Shown: in pieces, positions 8,663-16,850 of the stretch
Layout: every line of letters begins with the position of its first letter
How positions within the stretch are numbered: position 1 is the first letter of the stretch
Source: Muribaculaceae bacterium
GTDB taxonomy: Bacteria; Bacteroidota; Bacteroidia; Bacteroidales; Muribaculaceae
Direction of reading: 5' to 3'
DNA length: 36,766 nt
Assembly: GCA_029062985.1 (NCBI GenBank)
Contig: JAIDPA010000016.1
Span: 1 to 36,766, forward strand
Position numbers and translations under genes: made by a program
Notes under the pieces: generated by a model
The model's database searches: none
Told to the model about the DNA's origin: nothing
What the model saw: the letters and a program-made list of their open reading frames with translations, nothing else

Positions 8663-9886
8663 ATGAGCCAATTATATTCAGTCTTTACTCTGTCGAACGG
8701 TCTTCGGGTCGTTTTCTGGCAGACAGACAGTTTAGTTAGTTATATCGGCACGCTGGTCAATGCCGGCAGTCGTGATGAGTCAGAAACTAAATATGGTCTT
8801 GCACACTTTGTGGAGCACACCCTGTTTAAAGGGACCCTCCATCGTAAAAGCTGGCAGGTCTCCTGTCGCATGGAAGAGGTCGGTGGCGAACTGAATGCGT
8901 ATACTTCCAAGGAAACGACAATGGTCTATACTAACGCCCCGGCAGGATATGAGGAAAGGGCAGTGGAACTTCTTGTCGACATTATTTCTTCAAGTCAGTT
9001 CCCGAAAAATGAGATAGATAAGGAGAGGGAAGTTGTGATTGAAGAAATCAAGAGCTATCTGGATTCTCCTTCCGATTCGGTATTTGATAAATTTGAGGAG
9101 CTGATTTATAAAGGCTCAGGGCTTTCTCATAATATATTAGGCACCCCTGAAAGTGTGAAAAAACTTACGGGAGAAGACTGCCGTAACTTTGTGGAGCGAT
9201 TCTATACCCCCGGCAATATGGTGATGTATTGCTCATCTCCTATGAAGGCTGAAAAATTTCTCGCTCTGGTTGAGAAATATTTTGGAAAGTTGCATTTCCC
9301 CTCTAATCCTCCTGTGCGTCTTGCCCCGCCCGCTATCCAGGCATTCAATGAAAGGGAGGAGGCAGGCAACAATCAGGCAAACACAATTGTGGGCACGCGT
9401 CTTTTCGGGCGCGATGATTCCCGTCGGTTCGCTCTTTTCCTCTTTAATAATTATTTCGGAGGTCCGGGCATGAATTCCGTCCTAAACAGGGAATTGAGAG
9501 AGAAAAGAGGATATGTCTATACTGTCGATAGCCTTGTGGGGCTCATGAGCGACACTTCGCTTTGGATGGTTTATTTTGGCTCGGATCCTTCAAAGGTGGA
9601 TAAATGCAGGTCGATTGTCATTAACGAACTCGACCGTATCGCGCAGTCAGGACCGTCTCCAACCAAATTTGAGAAAATAAAACGCCAGTATTGCGGACAG
9701 ATGCTTGTTCAATCTGACAATAGGGAATCGCGTTCAATGGCGTTAGCAAAAAATATGATGTTCTATAATGAGGTGTATGATTCGGCTGCAGTTGCCGGAA
9801 GGATAAGAGAGGTCGCATCGGAAGAATTTAGAGAAATTGCGCAGCTGATTCTCTCAGCCGGATGTTCCACACTGACATTATGTTGA
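8663..9886 (+). CDS. M16-family zinc metallopeptidase
   Basis: An insulinase/processing-peptidase-like enzyme of about 45 kDa. The inverted zinc motif HxxEH is HFVEH (His48, Glu51, His52), and the third ligand is a Glu in EREVVIEEI (127 or 128), at the usual distance of about 75 residues. GGELNAYTSKETT downstream of the motif is also typical. The second half is a non-catalytic M16 domain with the usual RGYVYTVDS stretch. No signal peptide is seen, so it is probably cytoplasmic and degrades peptides. Only 3 bp separate it from the dihydrouridine synthase gene, so the two are co-transcribed. The pairing looks like convenience rather than a pathway. Confidence 0.93.
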   Translation: MSQLYSVFTLSNGLRVVFWQTDSLVSYIGTLVNAGSRDESETKYGLAHFVEHTLFKGTLHRKSWQVSCRMEEVGGELNAYTSKETTMVYTNAPAGYEERAVELLVDIISSSQFPKNEIDKEREVVIEEIKSYLDSPSDSVFDKFEELIYKGSGLSHNILGTPESVKKLTGEDCRNFVERFYTPGNMVMYCSSPMKAEKFLALVEKYFGKLHFPSNPPVRLAPPAIQAFNEREEAGNNQANTIVGTRLFGRDDSRRFALFLFNNYFGGPGMNSVLNRELREKRGYVYTVDSLVGLMSDTSLWMVYFGSDPSKVDKCRSIVINELDRIAQSGPSPTKFEKIKRQYCGQMLVQSDNRESRSMALAKNMMFYNEVYDSAAVAGRIREVASEEFREIAQLILSAGCSTLTLC

Positions 9887-9889
9887 TAA

Positions 9890-10870
9890 ATGAAGATCGG
9901 AGATATTGAGCTTGGTGAGCGTCCCGTCATGCTTGCCCCGATGGAAGATGTGACAGACCCTTCTTTCCGGCTTATATGCCGTGAGCAGGGGGCTGCCATG
10001 GTATATACTGAGTTCGTTTCGGCAGAGGCTTTGGTCAGGAATATAGCCTCGACTGCCAGGAAGCTGACGATTGATCAGCGGGAGCGCCCCGTGGCAATAC
10101 AGATTTATGGTAGGGATCCGGAGGCTATGGTCGAGGCTGCCAGAATGGTAGAGGAAGCTCAGCCCGATTTGATTGATATTAATTTCGGATGCCCTGTGAA
10201 GAAAGTGGCAGGGAAAGGAGCCGGCGCCGGAATGTTGCGTGACATTCCGAAAATGCTTGCCATAACGGAAGCTGTCGTGAAAGCTGTTTCCCTTCCGGTC
10301 ACGGTGAAGACAAGGCTTGGCTGGGACTGTGAGAATAAGATAATTACAGATCTGGGACCACGCCTGCAGGATTGCGGCATAAAGGCTCTGACCGTTCATG
10401 GCAGGACTCGGTCTCAGATGTACACCGGGGAAGCTGACTGGACTCTGATTGGGGCGCTGAAAGCTGACCCGAGGATGGAAATTCCAATTATTGGAAATGG
10501 CGATATCACAACCCCCGAGGCAGCTGTAAAGGCATTTGAAGATTACGGTGTGGATGGAGTCATGATAGGAAGAGGGGCAATCGGCGCCCCCTGGATTTTC
10601 AAGGAGGTAGCCCGGTATATGAAAGAGGGGAGTCGTGAGCCGGTGAGCGAAGCTGAAAAATTTGCTATCTTGAGGCGTCAGATACGTGAAAGTATCGACC
10701 GTATAGATGAATATCGGGGAATCCTGCATATACGTCGTCATCTGGCTGCCACTCCGCTGTTTAAAGGCTTGCCCGATTTCCGGCAGACAAGGATAAAAAT
10801 GCTCAGGGCTGAGACAGCAGGCGAATTGGAACATATTTTCCGTGAAATTGAGGATAAATATTATAGCTGA
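9890..10870 (+). CDS. dus: tRNA-dihydrouridine synthase
   Basis: An FMN-dependent enzyme that reduces uridines in the tRNA D-loop to dihydrouridine using NADPH. It has a TIM barrel starting APMEDVTDPSFR, the catalytic cysteine in DINFGCPVKKVAGKGAGAGML (Cys101), KTRLGW, the HGRTR motif and the GNGDI/GVMIGRG phosphate-binding loops. The C-terminal helical tRNA-binding region is present. At 326 residues it is full length. The fold resembles DusB, but the exact uridine position cannot be assigned. It begins 3 bp after the M16 gene stop. Confidence 0.95.
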   Translation: MKIGDIELGERPVMLAPMEDVTDPSFRLICREQGAAMVYTEFVSAEALVRNIASTARKLTIDQRERPVAIQIYGRDPEAMVEAARMVEEAQPDLIDINFGCPVKKVAGKGAGAGMLRDIPKMLAITEAVVKAVSLPVTVKTRLGWDCENKIITDLGPRLQDCGIKALTVHGRTRSQMYTGEADWTLIGALKADPRMEIPIIGNGDITTPEAAVKAFEDYGVDGVMIGRGAIGAPWIFKEVARYMKEGSREPVSEAEKFAILRRQIRESIDRIDEYRGILHIRRHLAATPLFKGLPDFRQTRIKMLRAETAGELEHIFREIEDKYYS

Positions 10871-10898
10871 ATAGCCGGGAGTTTTGTTTATCTTATAA

Positions 10899-10945
10899 AG
10901 CCTTGAGCCTTGAGCCTTGAGCCTTGCGCCTTGCGCCTTGCGCCT
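10899..10945. repeat. 7-bp tandem repeat
   Basis: Four copies of AGCCTTG (10899-10926) are followed by about 2.7 copies of CGCCTTG (10927-10945). The array lies between the dihydrouridine synthase and the DUF2807-like gene. An upstream in-frame ATG at 10917 falls inside it, which makes that start unlikely. Confidence 0.9.
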
Positions 10946-10967
10946 AAACTCTAAACTATATTACTTT

Positions 10968-11735
10968 ATGAGAAAAATTCTCTTTCTGCTTTTTGTGGTT
11001 TTCACTTTTTCAAATATTATCGCACAAGATGATATACAGGATTACAAATTAGAGGTCGGACAATTTGATCGTCTGCGTGTTACGGATAATGTCAACGTAG
11101 TCTATCGCTGTTTGCCGGATTCTTCCGGTTACGTTCAGTATAGAGGCTCAAAAGACTTTGCCGATGCATTTATCATCACTCCTAAAGACGGCCAGCTGAG
11201 GATTCAGGTCTCTACGGAAGACGTGGGGAAACCTGATTTGCCCGTGCTGTATGTCTACTCTGATTTCCTGACTTCAGTGGAGAATTCTTCAAACTTCACA
11301 TTGGTTGTGGAAAATCCTGTCCCTTGTGCTGAATTTAAGGCGACTCAGATTGGCAACGGGATGTTGAACGTGGAGAATTTGAAGAGTAACAAAGTCGAGG
11401 CTGCCTTGAACACCGGAAACGGCTCCGTAAACGTTTCCGGCTCATGCCGTGAGGCAACTTTCAAGATGATTGGGACCGGAACTATTTCCGCTGACCGTCT
11501 TGAAGCCGAAAAGGTGCAATGTAAGATTCTGGGTAGCGGCACAATAGGCTGCTGGGCAGTAGACGTTCTGAATGTGAAAGGGCTCGGCTCTACCAAAATC
11601 TACTACAAAGGAGAGCCGGTGATAAAGAAGGTGGGAGGAGGCAAGCTGTTCCCCTTGCCGTCAGCTGAGGAGCATGACACTATTGTAAGTGTAGAAGAGA
11701 TATATCCGGAAGAGAAGACTGAGACTGATGAGTGA
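10968..11735 (+). CDS. DUF2807-like (GIN-domain) exported protein
   Basis: This 255-residue protein starts with a signal peptide (about 20 residues, ending IIAQ) and continues as a repetitive beta-rich domain. Short strands with SG, NG and GSG turns (NTGNGSVNVSG, GTISADRLEAEKVQCKILGSGTIG) are typical of the DUF2807 'putative auto-transporter adhesin head' family. Function is unknown; it is probably periplasmic or on the outer surface. The frame is also open to an ATG at 10917, but that lies in a tandem repeat and would precede the signal sequence, so I use the ATG at 10968. Its last 8 bp overlap the start of the flippase gene, so the two are translationally coupled. Confidence 0.85.
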   Translation: MRKILFLLFVVFTFSNIIAQDDIQDYKLEVGQFDRLRVTDNVNVVYRCLPDSSGYVQYRGSKDFADAFIITPKDGQLRIQVSTEDVGKPDLPVLYVYSDFLTSVENSSNFTLVVENPVPCAEFKATQIGNGMLNVENLKSNKVEAALNTGNGSVNVSGSCREATFKMIGTGTISADRLEAEKVQCKILGSGTIGCWAVDVLNVKGLGSTKIYYKGEPVIKKVGGGKLFPLPSAEEHDTIVSVEEIYPEEKTETDE

Positions 11736-13188
11736 GCTGAAACAACGCACAGCGGGCACCCTTAAATGGAACACAATCGACCGGCTTGCCTCACAAGTGC
11801 TCTACGGAGTTGTGGGAGTGGTGCTTGCCAATGTAGTTTCGCAGGAGGATTTTGGTCTTGTCGGTGCGTTGTTGGTGTTTCAGTCATTCGCTATTATTTT
11901 TGCCGACAGTGGCTTCGGAGCTGCCTTGCTTCAAAGAAAAAATCCTACTGAAGAGGATTATTCCACAGTGTTTTGGTTCAATCTCATTGTCAGCTGTTCG
12001 ATTTATGTCATATTGTGGGTGTGTGCCCCTCTGATAGCCGATATATTCCAGGGCGACCGTCGTCTGATTCCTCTGTCAAAAGTGATGTTTCTGACTTTTG
12101 TGCTTAATGCTCTTGCAATTGTGCAGACGAATCGTCTGATGAAAAGGATGGATGTCAAGATGATTGCCGTCAGCAATGTCATAGGGCAGATTGCAGGCGG
12201 AGGAGTCGGTATCGGACTTGCAATTGCAGGGTATGGCGCGTGGGCGCTTGTCTGGCAGTCGGTTACTCTTGCAGGGGTAAAAACTGGAATACTTTGGGCT
12301 ACCGGAAGATGGCTGCCATGCTGTTTTATACGGATGGATTCGTTGCGACGTATATGGCGCATAGGTCTGAGCGTTTTCTCATCGTCTATGCTGAATACGT
12401 TGTTTCTTACTGTCTATTCCTTTGTCATCGGTGCGTTCTATTCCTTACGCTCGCTTGGCGTCTATACGCAGGCTGACAAATGGAGTAAGATGGGGAGCGC
12501 CTCGCTTTCTCAAATCCTGACAGCCTCATTTGTCCCCTTATTGTCGCGCGTGCAGGACGATGGAGAGGCATTCATACGTTATGTCAGGAAAATCAACAGG
12601 TTCACAGCTTTTATCCTTTTCCCTGCGATGATGGGTCTTGCCGCAGTGGGTGAGCCTCTTTTTCATACGCTTTTCGGTCAGAAATGGGATGCGGCAGTGC
12701 CTTTATTTCAGATTCTTACTGTTAGAGGCATCCCTGTGGTGCTCGTGTCGCTATATGGAAATTATATCCTTGCCAAAGGCTACGGAAAAAGATTGTTTTC
12801 GATAGAAGTAGTAAAAGATGCAGCCATACTCATTGCCATAATTTTGACTATCAGTTCGAAAGATGTTACATTGTTAGTGTGGGGACAGCTGTGGGCATCG
12901 GTTGCCACTTATTGCGTAATTGTCTGCATGACTTCCATAGCAGTAGGCTATCCGTTAAGGAAAATGCTCCTTGATCTGTTCCCCTTCATGATGGCAGGGG
13001 TAATTATGGCAGGATGCTCACTGATTGCCTTCAGTGTGGTTTCTGCTCCATTCCTTAAACTTTTGATTGGGATAACAGCCGGAGCTGCCTGCTACATAAT
13101 GATAATGTGGATATTCCGTTTCCCGGAATTAAAGGAGGCAGCCTCATATCTGTTCGGTCGTTTCTATAAGAAAGCCGTCAGGCGTTAG
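11728..13188 (+). CDS. Polysaccharide/lipid-linked oligosaccharide flippase (MOP superfamily)
   Basis: A 486-residue integral membrane protein with about 12-14 hydrophobic helices and an N-terminal KWNTIDRLASQVLYGVVGVVLAN of the TuaB/WzxC type. It probably flips undecaprenyl-linked glycans across the inner membrane. No glycosyltransferases or polymerase lie nearby, so it is not part of a recognisable capsule cluster and its substrate is unknown. Coupling with the DUF2807-like gene (8-bp overlap) is the only functional hint. A tandem repeat begins inside its stop codon region, and a strong inverted repeat at 13252 ends the transcript. Confidence 0.9.
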   Translation: MSELKQRTAGTLKWNTIDRLASQVLYGVVGVVLANVVSQEDFGLVGALLVFQSFAIIFADSGFGAALLQRKNPTEEDYSTVFWFNLIVSCSIYVILWVCAPLIADIFQGDRRLIPLSKVMFLTFVLNALAIVQTNRLMKRMDVKMIAVSNVIGQIAGGGVGIGLAIAGYGAWALVWQSVTLAGVKTGILWATGRWLPCCFIRMDSLRRIWRIGLSVFSSSMLNTLFLTVYSFVIGAFYSLRSLGVYTQADKWSKMGSASLSQILTASFVPLLSRVQDDGEAFIRYVRKINRFTAFILFPAMMGLAAVGEPLFHTLFGQKWDAAVPLFQILTVRGIPVVLVSLYGNYILAKGYGKRLFSIEVVKDAAILIAIILTISSKDVTLLVWGQLWASVATYCVIVCMTSIAVGYPLRKMLLDLFPFMMAGVIMAGCSLIAFSVVSAPFLKLLIGITAGAACYIMIMWIFRFPELKEAASYLFGRFYKKAVRR

Positions 13189-13192
13189 GCGC

Positions 13193-13241
13193 GAGGCATT
13201 AGGCATTAGGCTCGAGGCATTAGGCATTAGGCTTGAGGCAT
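13193..13241. repeat. 21-bp tandem repeat
   Basis: The unit GAGGCATTAGGCATTAGGCT plus one variable base runs twice (13193-13213, 13214-13234), then partially. It is built from GGCATTA heptamers and is related, on the opposite strand, to the heptamers at 10899. It starts just after the flippase stop. Confidence 0.9.
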
Positions 13242-13251
13242 CAAAAATTTT

Positions 13252-13316
13252 AAGTCATATAAGTCTTATAAGATTTATAAGACTTATATGACTTATATGA
13301 CTTATATGACTTATCC
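13252..13316. terminator. 20-bp inverted repeat plus tandem TATGACTTA units
   Basis: A perfect 20-bp inverted repeat (arms 13252-13271 and 13275-13294) with a 3-nt loop, followed by further copies of the 9-bp unit ATATGACTT up to 13312. It lies between convergent genes (flippase and RtcB) and is likely to act as a bidirectional terminator. The arms are themselves made of AAGTCATAT-like units. Confidence 0.7.
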
Positions 13317-13317
13317 C

Positions 13318-13358
13318 GAGCAAAAGCTATCACAATTTTCAACTTTCAATTTTCAATT
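13318..13358. repeat. Dispersed TTTTCAATTTTCAATTT module
   Basis: A short AT-rich module reading AGCAAAAGCTATCACA and then TTTTCAAC/TTTCAATT repeats. Similar tails occur at 2218-2236, 16816-16850 and 20727-20745, usually just after the 3' ends of genes on the minus strand. Confidence 0.6.
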
Positions 13359-13359
13359 T

Positions 13360-14613
13360 CTACGACGCCTTAAAATTGAATATCGGACGTATGATGGTAT
13401 CAATTGTGACAGTGTCCCCTATATTTGAGATTATCTCAGATGCAGGCTTATAGACCATAGGAGATTCATCAAGTGTGGCATCGTTGATCGATTCCGAATA
13501 AATCCCTTTCATTGAATGGCGGAAGTCGTCCATTGTGATGACACGGAATGCCTCCGCACGACTCAATACTCTTCCGGCTCCATGAGGCGCGGAGTTGTTC
13601 CAGTCGGCATTACCCTTGCCGGTGCATATAAGTGACCCGTCGCGCATATTGAGCGGAATGATGCAGCGTTCCCCGGAGTTAGCAGAGATTGCTCCCTTAC
13701 GGATAAGATTGTCATCACTTATGTAATTATGCACAGACTCGAATTCCTCTGTAGCAACTGCCTCAGGGAAGAACTTCAGTAGCAGCAGGGAGATTAGCTT
13801 TCTGTTGAGCACCGCCCAGCGCTGACATATACGCATATCGTGGAGGTAATGTTCGCGGGCTTCATCTTCGACATAGCATAGAGAATCGGGAAGAGAGGGG
13901 GTGCCCTTGCTGACTTTTTTACGCATCTGCTTGATTACTTCCTGCAGTTCCGAGCGGCGACCGGCAGCTTTATATTCTTCAATCGTGCGTCTTATCTCTC
14001 TTTCTAATTCATCAGCTCCGGCAGTGAGGTGGCTGATTGCTTTTGCCTGATAAATTTCAGCCACCTGTTTGCCGAGATTTCGTGAGCCTGTATGAATCAC
14101 CAGGTAGACATTCCCTTCATCGTCTTTATCAAGTTCGATAAAATGGTTTCCCCCTCCTAAGGTGCCGATTGATTTGTTTAAGCGTCCTGAATCTTTCAGC
14201 TGGCGGTAGCAATAAAGCTCCGTGACCAACTGCTTGGCTTCCCTATAGATATCCATCTCTTCATTGACGAGGGGCGCGAAACCGAAGCGCGATTCCCTTA
14301 CTATCTTACCGGAAGGAACAGAAGAGCGGATATGTTGGTGGAAAGCATGATAATCAATATCTGAAAGTTTACCAAGATTCAACACACGCATCCCGCATCC
14401 TATATCGACCCCTACGATATTCGGAATGACCTTATCTCCAAGATTCCCTGTGAACCCAATCACGCACCCGGCACCTGCATGAACATCCGGCATAATTCGG
14501 ATCTTTTTATCTGAGAACACATCTATCGATATTAATTCCCTGATCTGAGAAAGTGCATTTTCTTCAATATTGTCAGTGAAAATCTTCACATCGTAACCTT
14601 CAATTGTCTTCAT
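13360..14613 (-). CDS. rtcB: RtcB RNA ligase
   Basis: RtcB joins RNA 3'-phosphate (or 2',3'-cyclic phosphate) ends to 5'-hydroxyl ends, using GTP and Mn2+. Metal-binding motifs are present: VGVDIGCGM (Asp70, Cys73), GGGNHFIEL (His157) and VIHTGSRNLG (His174). The GTP-accepting histidine lies in SAPHGAGR (His344), and GKGN is also visible. The length (417) fits the shorter bacterial RtcB group. The gene stands alone, without archease, RtcA, RtcR or prfH, so the repair target (tRNA, rRNA or mRNA) is open. A TAATTTCG -7-like box lies about 70 bp upstream on the minus strand. The 3' end meets the dispersed module at 13318. Confidence 0.95.
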   Translation of the reverse strand: MKTIEGYDVKIFTDNIEENALSQIRELISIDVFSDKKIRIMPDVHAGAGCVIGFTGNLGDKVIPNIVGVDIGCGMRVLNLGKLSDIDYHAFHQHIRSSVPSGKIVRESRFGFAPLVNEEMDIYREAKQLVTELYCYRQLKDSGRLNKSIGTLGGGNHFIELDKDDEGNVYLVIHTGSRNLGKQVAEIYQAKAISHLTAGADELEREIRRTIEEYKAAGRRSELQEVIKQMRKKVSKGTPSLPDSLCYVEDEAREHYLHDMRICQRWAVLNRKLISLLLLKFFPEAVATEEFESVHNYISDDNLIRKGAISANSGERCIIPLNMRDGSLICTGKGNADWNNSAPHGAGRVLSRAEAFRVITMDDFRHSMKGIYSESINDATLDESPMVYKPASEIISNIGDTVTIDTIIRPIFNFKAS

Positions 14614-14750
14614 AACTTTTATAATTGATAATTCTCAACTTAATCTTGCCAAAGTTGAATGATGATTTTAAATTCGATGCGAAATTATAATGCGTGTGCG
14701 CAATAGTTGTGCGCACTTAAAAATTTTTTTAAATTTAATTTTAAAAAGCC

Positions 14751-14880
14751 CGGGGAGGGAAGTTGTCTCCAGCCTCTCCGCGTCAACAAAACCGAGGCAA
14801 TAGGGCAGATGTAAACACCGGGGAGGGAGGTTGTCCCCAACCTCCCCGCACGACAAAACCAAAGCAATAAGGTATCCTAC
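14751..14880. repeat. Two copies of a dispersed palindromic repeat
   Basis: Two similar copies, about 68 bp apart, begin CGGGGAGGGA (14751 and 14819). Each contains a GGTTGTCCCCAACC-type palindrome and then GACAAAACC plus AAGCAAT. A related partial copy lies at 16778-16830 and a diverged one at 20661-20715. They resemble REP/MITE-like intergenic repeats. The stretch from 14614 to 14750 holds only AT-rich DNA and a TGTGCGCA direct repeat (about 14694-14715). Confidence 0.75.
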
Positions 14881-15182
14881 TCTCAATCGGCAACTGCAAA
14901 ATTATAAATTAATCGGAATAAAACCTTCTTAGGAGTTTCAAAATTGAGTTTCTTTCTTGGTCTCGCCGGTTAAGGGAGGTGTAGATTCGCAGATCACTCA
15001 TCGGGGGCTCTGCCCCCTGGTCGTTGGGCCTTCCCCCGGAGAATAGAGGAAGATTTATTTAGTCTATTTTGCACTTCGTTATTGAATCTCCGCTTATTGA
15101 CTTCAACCAGTATATTCCTATCAGAAGATACTGATCCCTTATGTCAATTAATTTTGTTTGTACTGTTTTTGAAAGTTATTGA
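14881..15182. other. Gene-free stretch with a GC-rich hairpin
   Basis: No coding frame is convincing. At 15003-15018 GGGGGC pairs with GCCCCC around TCT, and a further CCCCCGG lies at about 15033; this too looks like a dispersed repeat. The remainder is plain AT-rich spacer up to the stop of the next gene. Confidence 0.4.
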
Positions 15183-16331
15183 TTATTCAGGCAATGCCGG
15201 AGTCAATTTACTTTCATCAACAGATTTTCCCTGCTTTACTTCATTCAATGTCTCAATCAGTTCAGACTTCACCTTCTCAAGTTGTCTTGTTGAGTCATCG
15301 GATGTCTTTATTGAATAAAGAATGCCTGCAATACTGAATAAAGCACTTATCACAATGCTGATGACTGCAAATTTTGTTGATGACTTTGCAGCACTAATAG
15401 TCTCTGAAAGATTAGATTTTGATGTGTCTAATGATTCTCCAGCAGTATCAAGGCTCTGTTGTGAAAGATTAAGGGATGCCTGTGTCGCTTCCAGATTTGT
15501 TTCCAGCCGTCTTAGGCTTTCTTCAGAATTTTTCAGATTATCCTCAGCCTTTTTAAGAATGGAAAAATAATTTTTTTGTCTAATTCTTGTATCAAAATAG
15601 ACATAGAGAGCCTTAAAATACCGTACTGAATTTTCAAGATTGAAGGCTCTTCTCCTTAGTTCTTTATCCTCATTGGTAATCCTGCATTCTTTATTATAAA
15701 CGGATTCAAATAGGGATCTGATATAGGTATCGTAGCCCAATGCCATTACGTACATATCGGGGAATGAATCATATTCCCTGATTGACTCCTGACCTTGTCC
15801 TTTCTTTTCAAGATCGGTAACATATCGCAATAAGCGTTTTGCGCTATTGACAAGGTCAAGAACGGCTCTTTCATAATTTTTCAGATAATGACGCAATGCA
15901 AGGTTATCTCTCTTATGGATGTCAATATCCTCAGCGCTTACAAATGGTTTGAACGAGGAGTCGCTTTCATCTTCATGAAACTCATGGACATGGTAAAAAC
16001 TCTTTATGAGATGATAGATTGCTTCCGGAAAGGTCTTGTCATCAAACCCAAATTCGCTATTTTCAAGGAACTTAGCATCAAAAGAGTATTTGACCATTCC
16101 ATTATGGCTAAAGTCCAGATAGTGCAACGTCAGGAAATGCTCGAATTCGGATGTAGTGTGTTCCTTCTGAATCAGTATATCAAGATCTTTCCCCTTAGTC
16201 TTCACAATCACAAAGAAGGGCTCAGAGGGATCATCTGAGATATTGAATTTTCTTTCTCCTCCATGCAATGGACTGTCAAAAGGAATGGGAACGTGATTAA
16301 CCGTTGGAATCCAGAGAACTACAAAACACAT
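15183..16331 (-). CDS. Hypothetical coiled-coil membrane protein
   Basis: A 382-residue protein that I do not recognise. The N-terminal half (about 1-250) is soluble and mixed, rich in charged and aromatic residues. A coiled coil follows at about 255-315, with repeated NLxxSxESL heptads. One membrane span lies at about 324-345, and a short helical tail is rich in Glu/Lys. This is therefore a tail-side anchored protein with a large cytoplasmic head, an architecture seen in some accessory or defence-related proteins, but no catalytic motif is visible. The gene sits between repeat clusters and beside another orphan gene, suggesting an accessory insertion. A start after the first residues is possible because the upstream ribosome site is weak. 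Confidence 0.7.
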   Translation of the reverse strand: MCFVVLWIPTVNHVPIPFDSPLHGGERKFNISDDPSEPFFVIVKTKGKDLDILIQKEHTTSEFEHFLTLHYLDFSHNGMVKYSFDAKFLENSEFGFDDKTFPEAIYHLIKSFYHVHEFHEDESDSSFKPFVSAEDIDIHKRDNLALRHYLKNYERAVLDLVNSAKRLLRYVTDLEKKGQGQESIREYDSFPDMYVMALGYDTYIRSLFESVYNKECRITNEDKELRRRAFNLENSVRYFKALYVYFDTRIRQKNYFSILKKAEDNLKNSEESLRRLETNLEATQASLNLSQQSLDTAGESLDTSKSNLSETISAAKSSTKFAVISIVISALFSIAGILYSIKTSDDSTRQLEKVKSELIETLNEVKQGKSVDESKLTPALPE

Positions 16332-16345
16332 GTTCTAACGTCTTT

Positions 16346-16377
16346 ACAAAAAAATGGATGGATAATCTCCATCCATT
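16346..16377 (-). terminator. Terminator of the 68-aa gene
   Basis: AATGGATGG/CCATCCATT arms (16377-16369 and 16361-16353) with a 7-nt loop, followed on the minus strand by T residues down to 16347. It separates the small gene at 16407 from the next one. Confidence 0.8.
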
Positions 16378-16406
16378 GATATGTTATTTTATTCGTTACT
16401 TACTTA

Positions 16407-16613
16407 TTAAGCGAGGTCAAGGTCGCGCACATAGCTTTGTCCAAGCTTGGATATTCTCCATGTCTTGCTTGTGCGAGTATAACCACAGATAATGAATCCC
16501 ACAGAAATAAATTCCGAGAGAAGTTCCTTACCGATATTATCCTGAAGGTCTCTGATGTATCCCCAACCGTCCTTATAAATTGTTTTAAGGGCGGATTTGC
16601 GCTTTTCGCTCAT
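16407..16613 (-). CDS. Small hypothetical protein (68 aa)
   Basis: A basic N-terminus (MSEKRKSALKTIY) is followed by a compact alpha/beta sequence ending RTSKTWRISKLGQSYVRDLDLA, which reads like a small winged-helix fold; this is only an impression. An intrinsic terminator lies 30 bp after the stop. Upstream there is a TATCTTTG -7 box (minus strand, 16738-16731) and a leader of about 110 nt with two hairpins (near 16705 and 16685). This supports a real, independently transcribed gene. Function is unknown. Confidence 0.6.
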   Translation of the reverse strand: MSEKRKSALKTIYKDGWGYIRDLQDNIGKELLSEFISVGFIICGYTRTSKTWRISKLGQSYVRDLDLA

Positions 16614-16777
16614 AATTTTATTATTTGCTGACCGTTATTCATAGGCTTTAGAATCGATATGGATACGGACAAAATACACACTCCTATGAAATAGGAATGC
16701 TTAACTTCCTTAAGTTGTTCGCAAAGATAGGGATTTTCACCAAGATACCCAAATCTTTTTCCATAAAAACGATAAAG

Positions 16778-16850
16778 TATGGTTGTCCCCAACCTCTCCG
16801 CACGACAAAACCAAAGCAAAAGGTATCACAGTTTTCAATTTTCAACTTAT
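16778..16850. repeat. Third copy of the dispersed repeat
   Basis: GGTTGTCCCCAACCTCTCCG and then CACGACAAAACCAAAGC closely match the repeat at 14829-14866. The TTTTCAATTTTCAAC tail follows. A short minus-strand ORF starting inside it is an artefact. Confidence 0.75.

Noticed and set aside
9878-10834. 318-codon ORF antisense to the dihydrouridine synthase gene
   Set aside because: The plus-strand frame has every Dus motif; the antisense frame has no recognisable motif and reflects codon bias.
10917-10967. Earlier ATG for the DUF2807-like gene
   Set aside because: It lies in the 7-bp tandem repeat and would place 17 residues before a clear signal peptide.
16610-16819. 69-codon minus-strand ORF
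   Set aside because: Its first residues come from the dispersed repeat at 16778, and it runs into the leader of the 68-aa gene.
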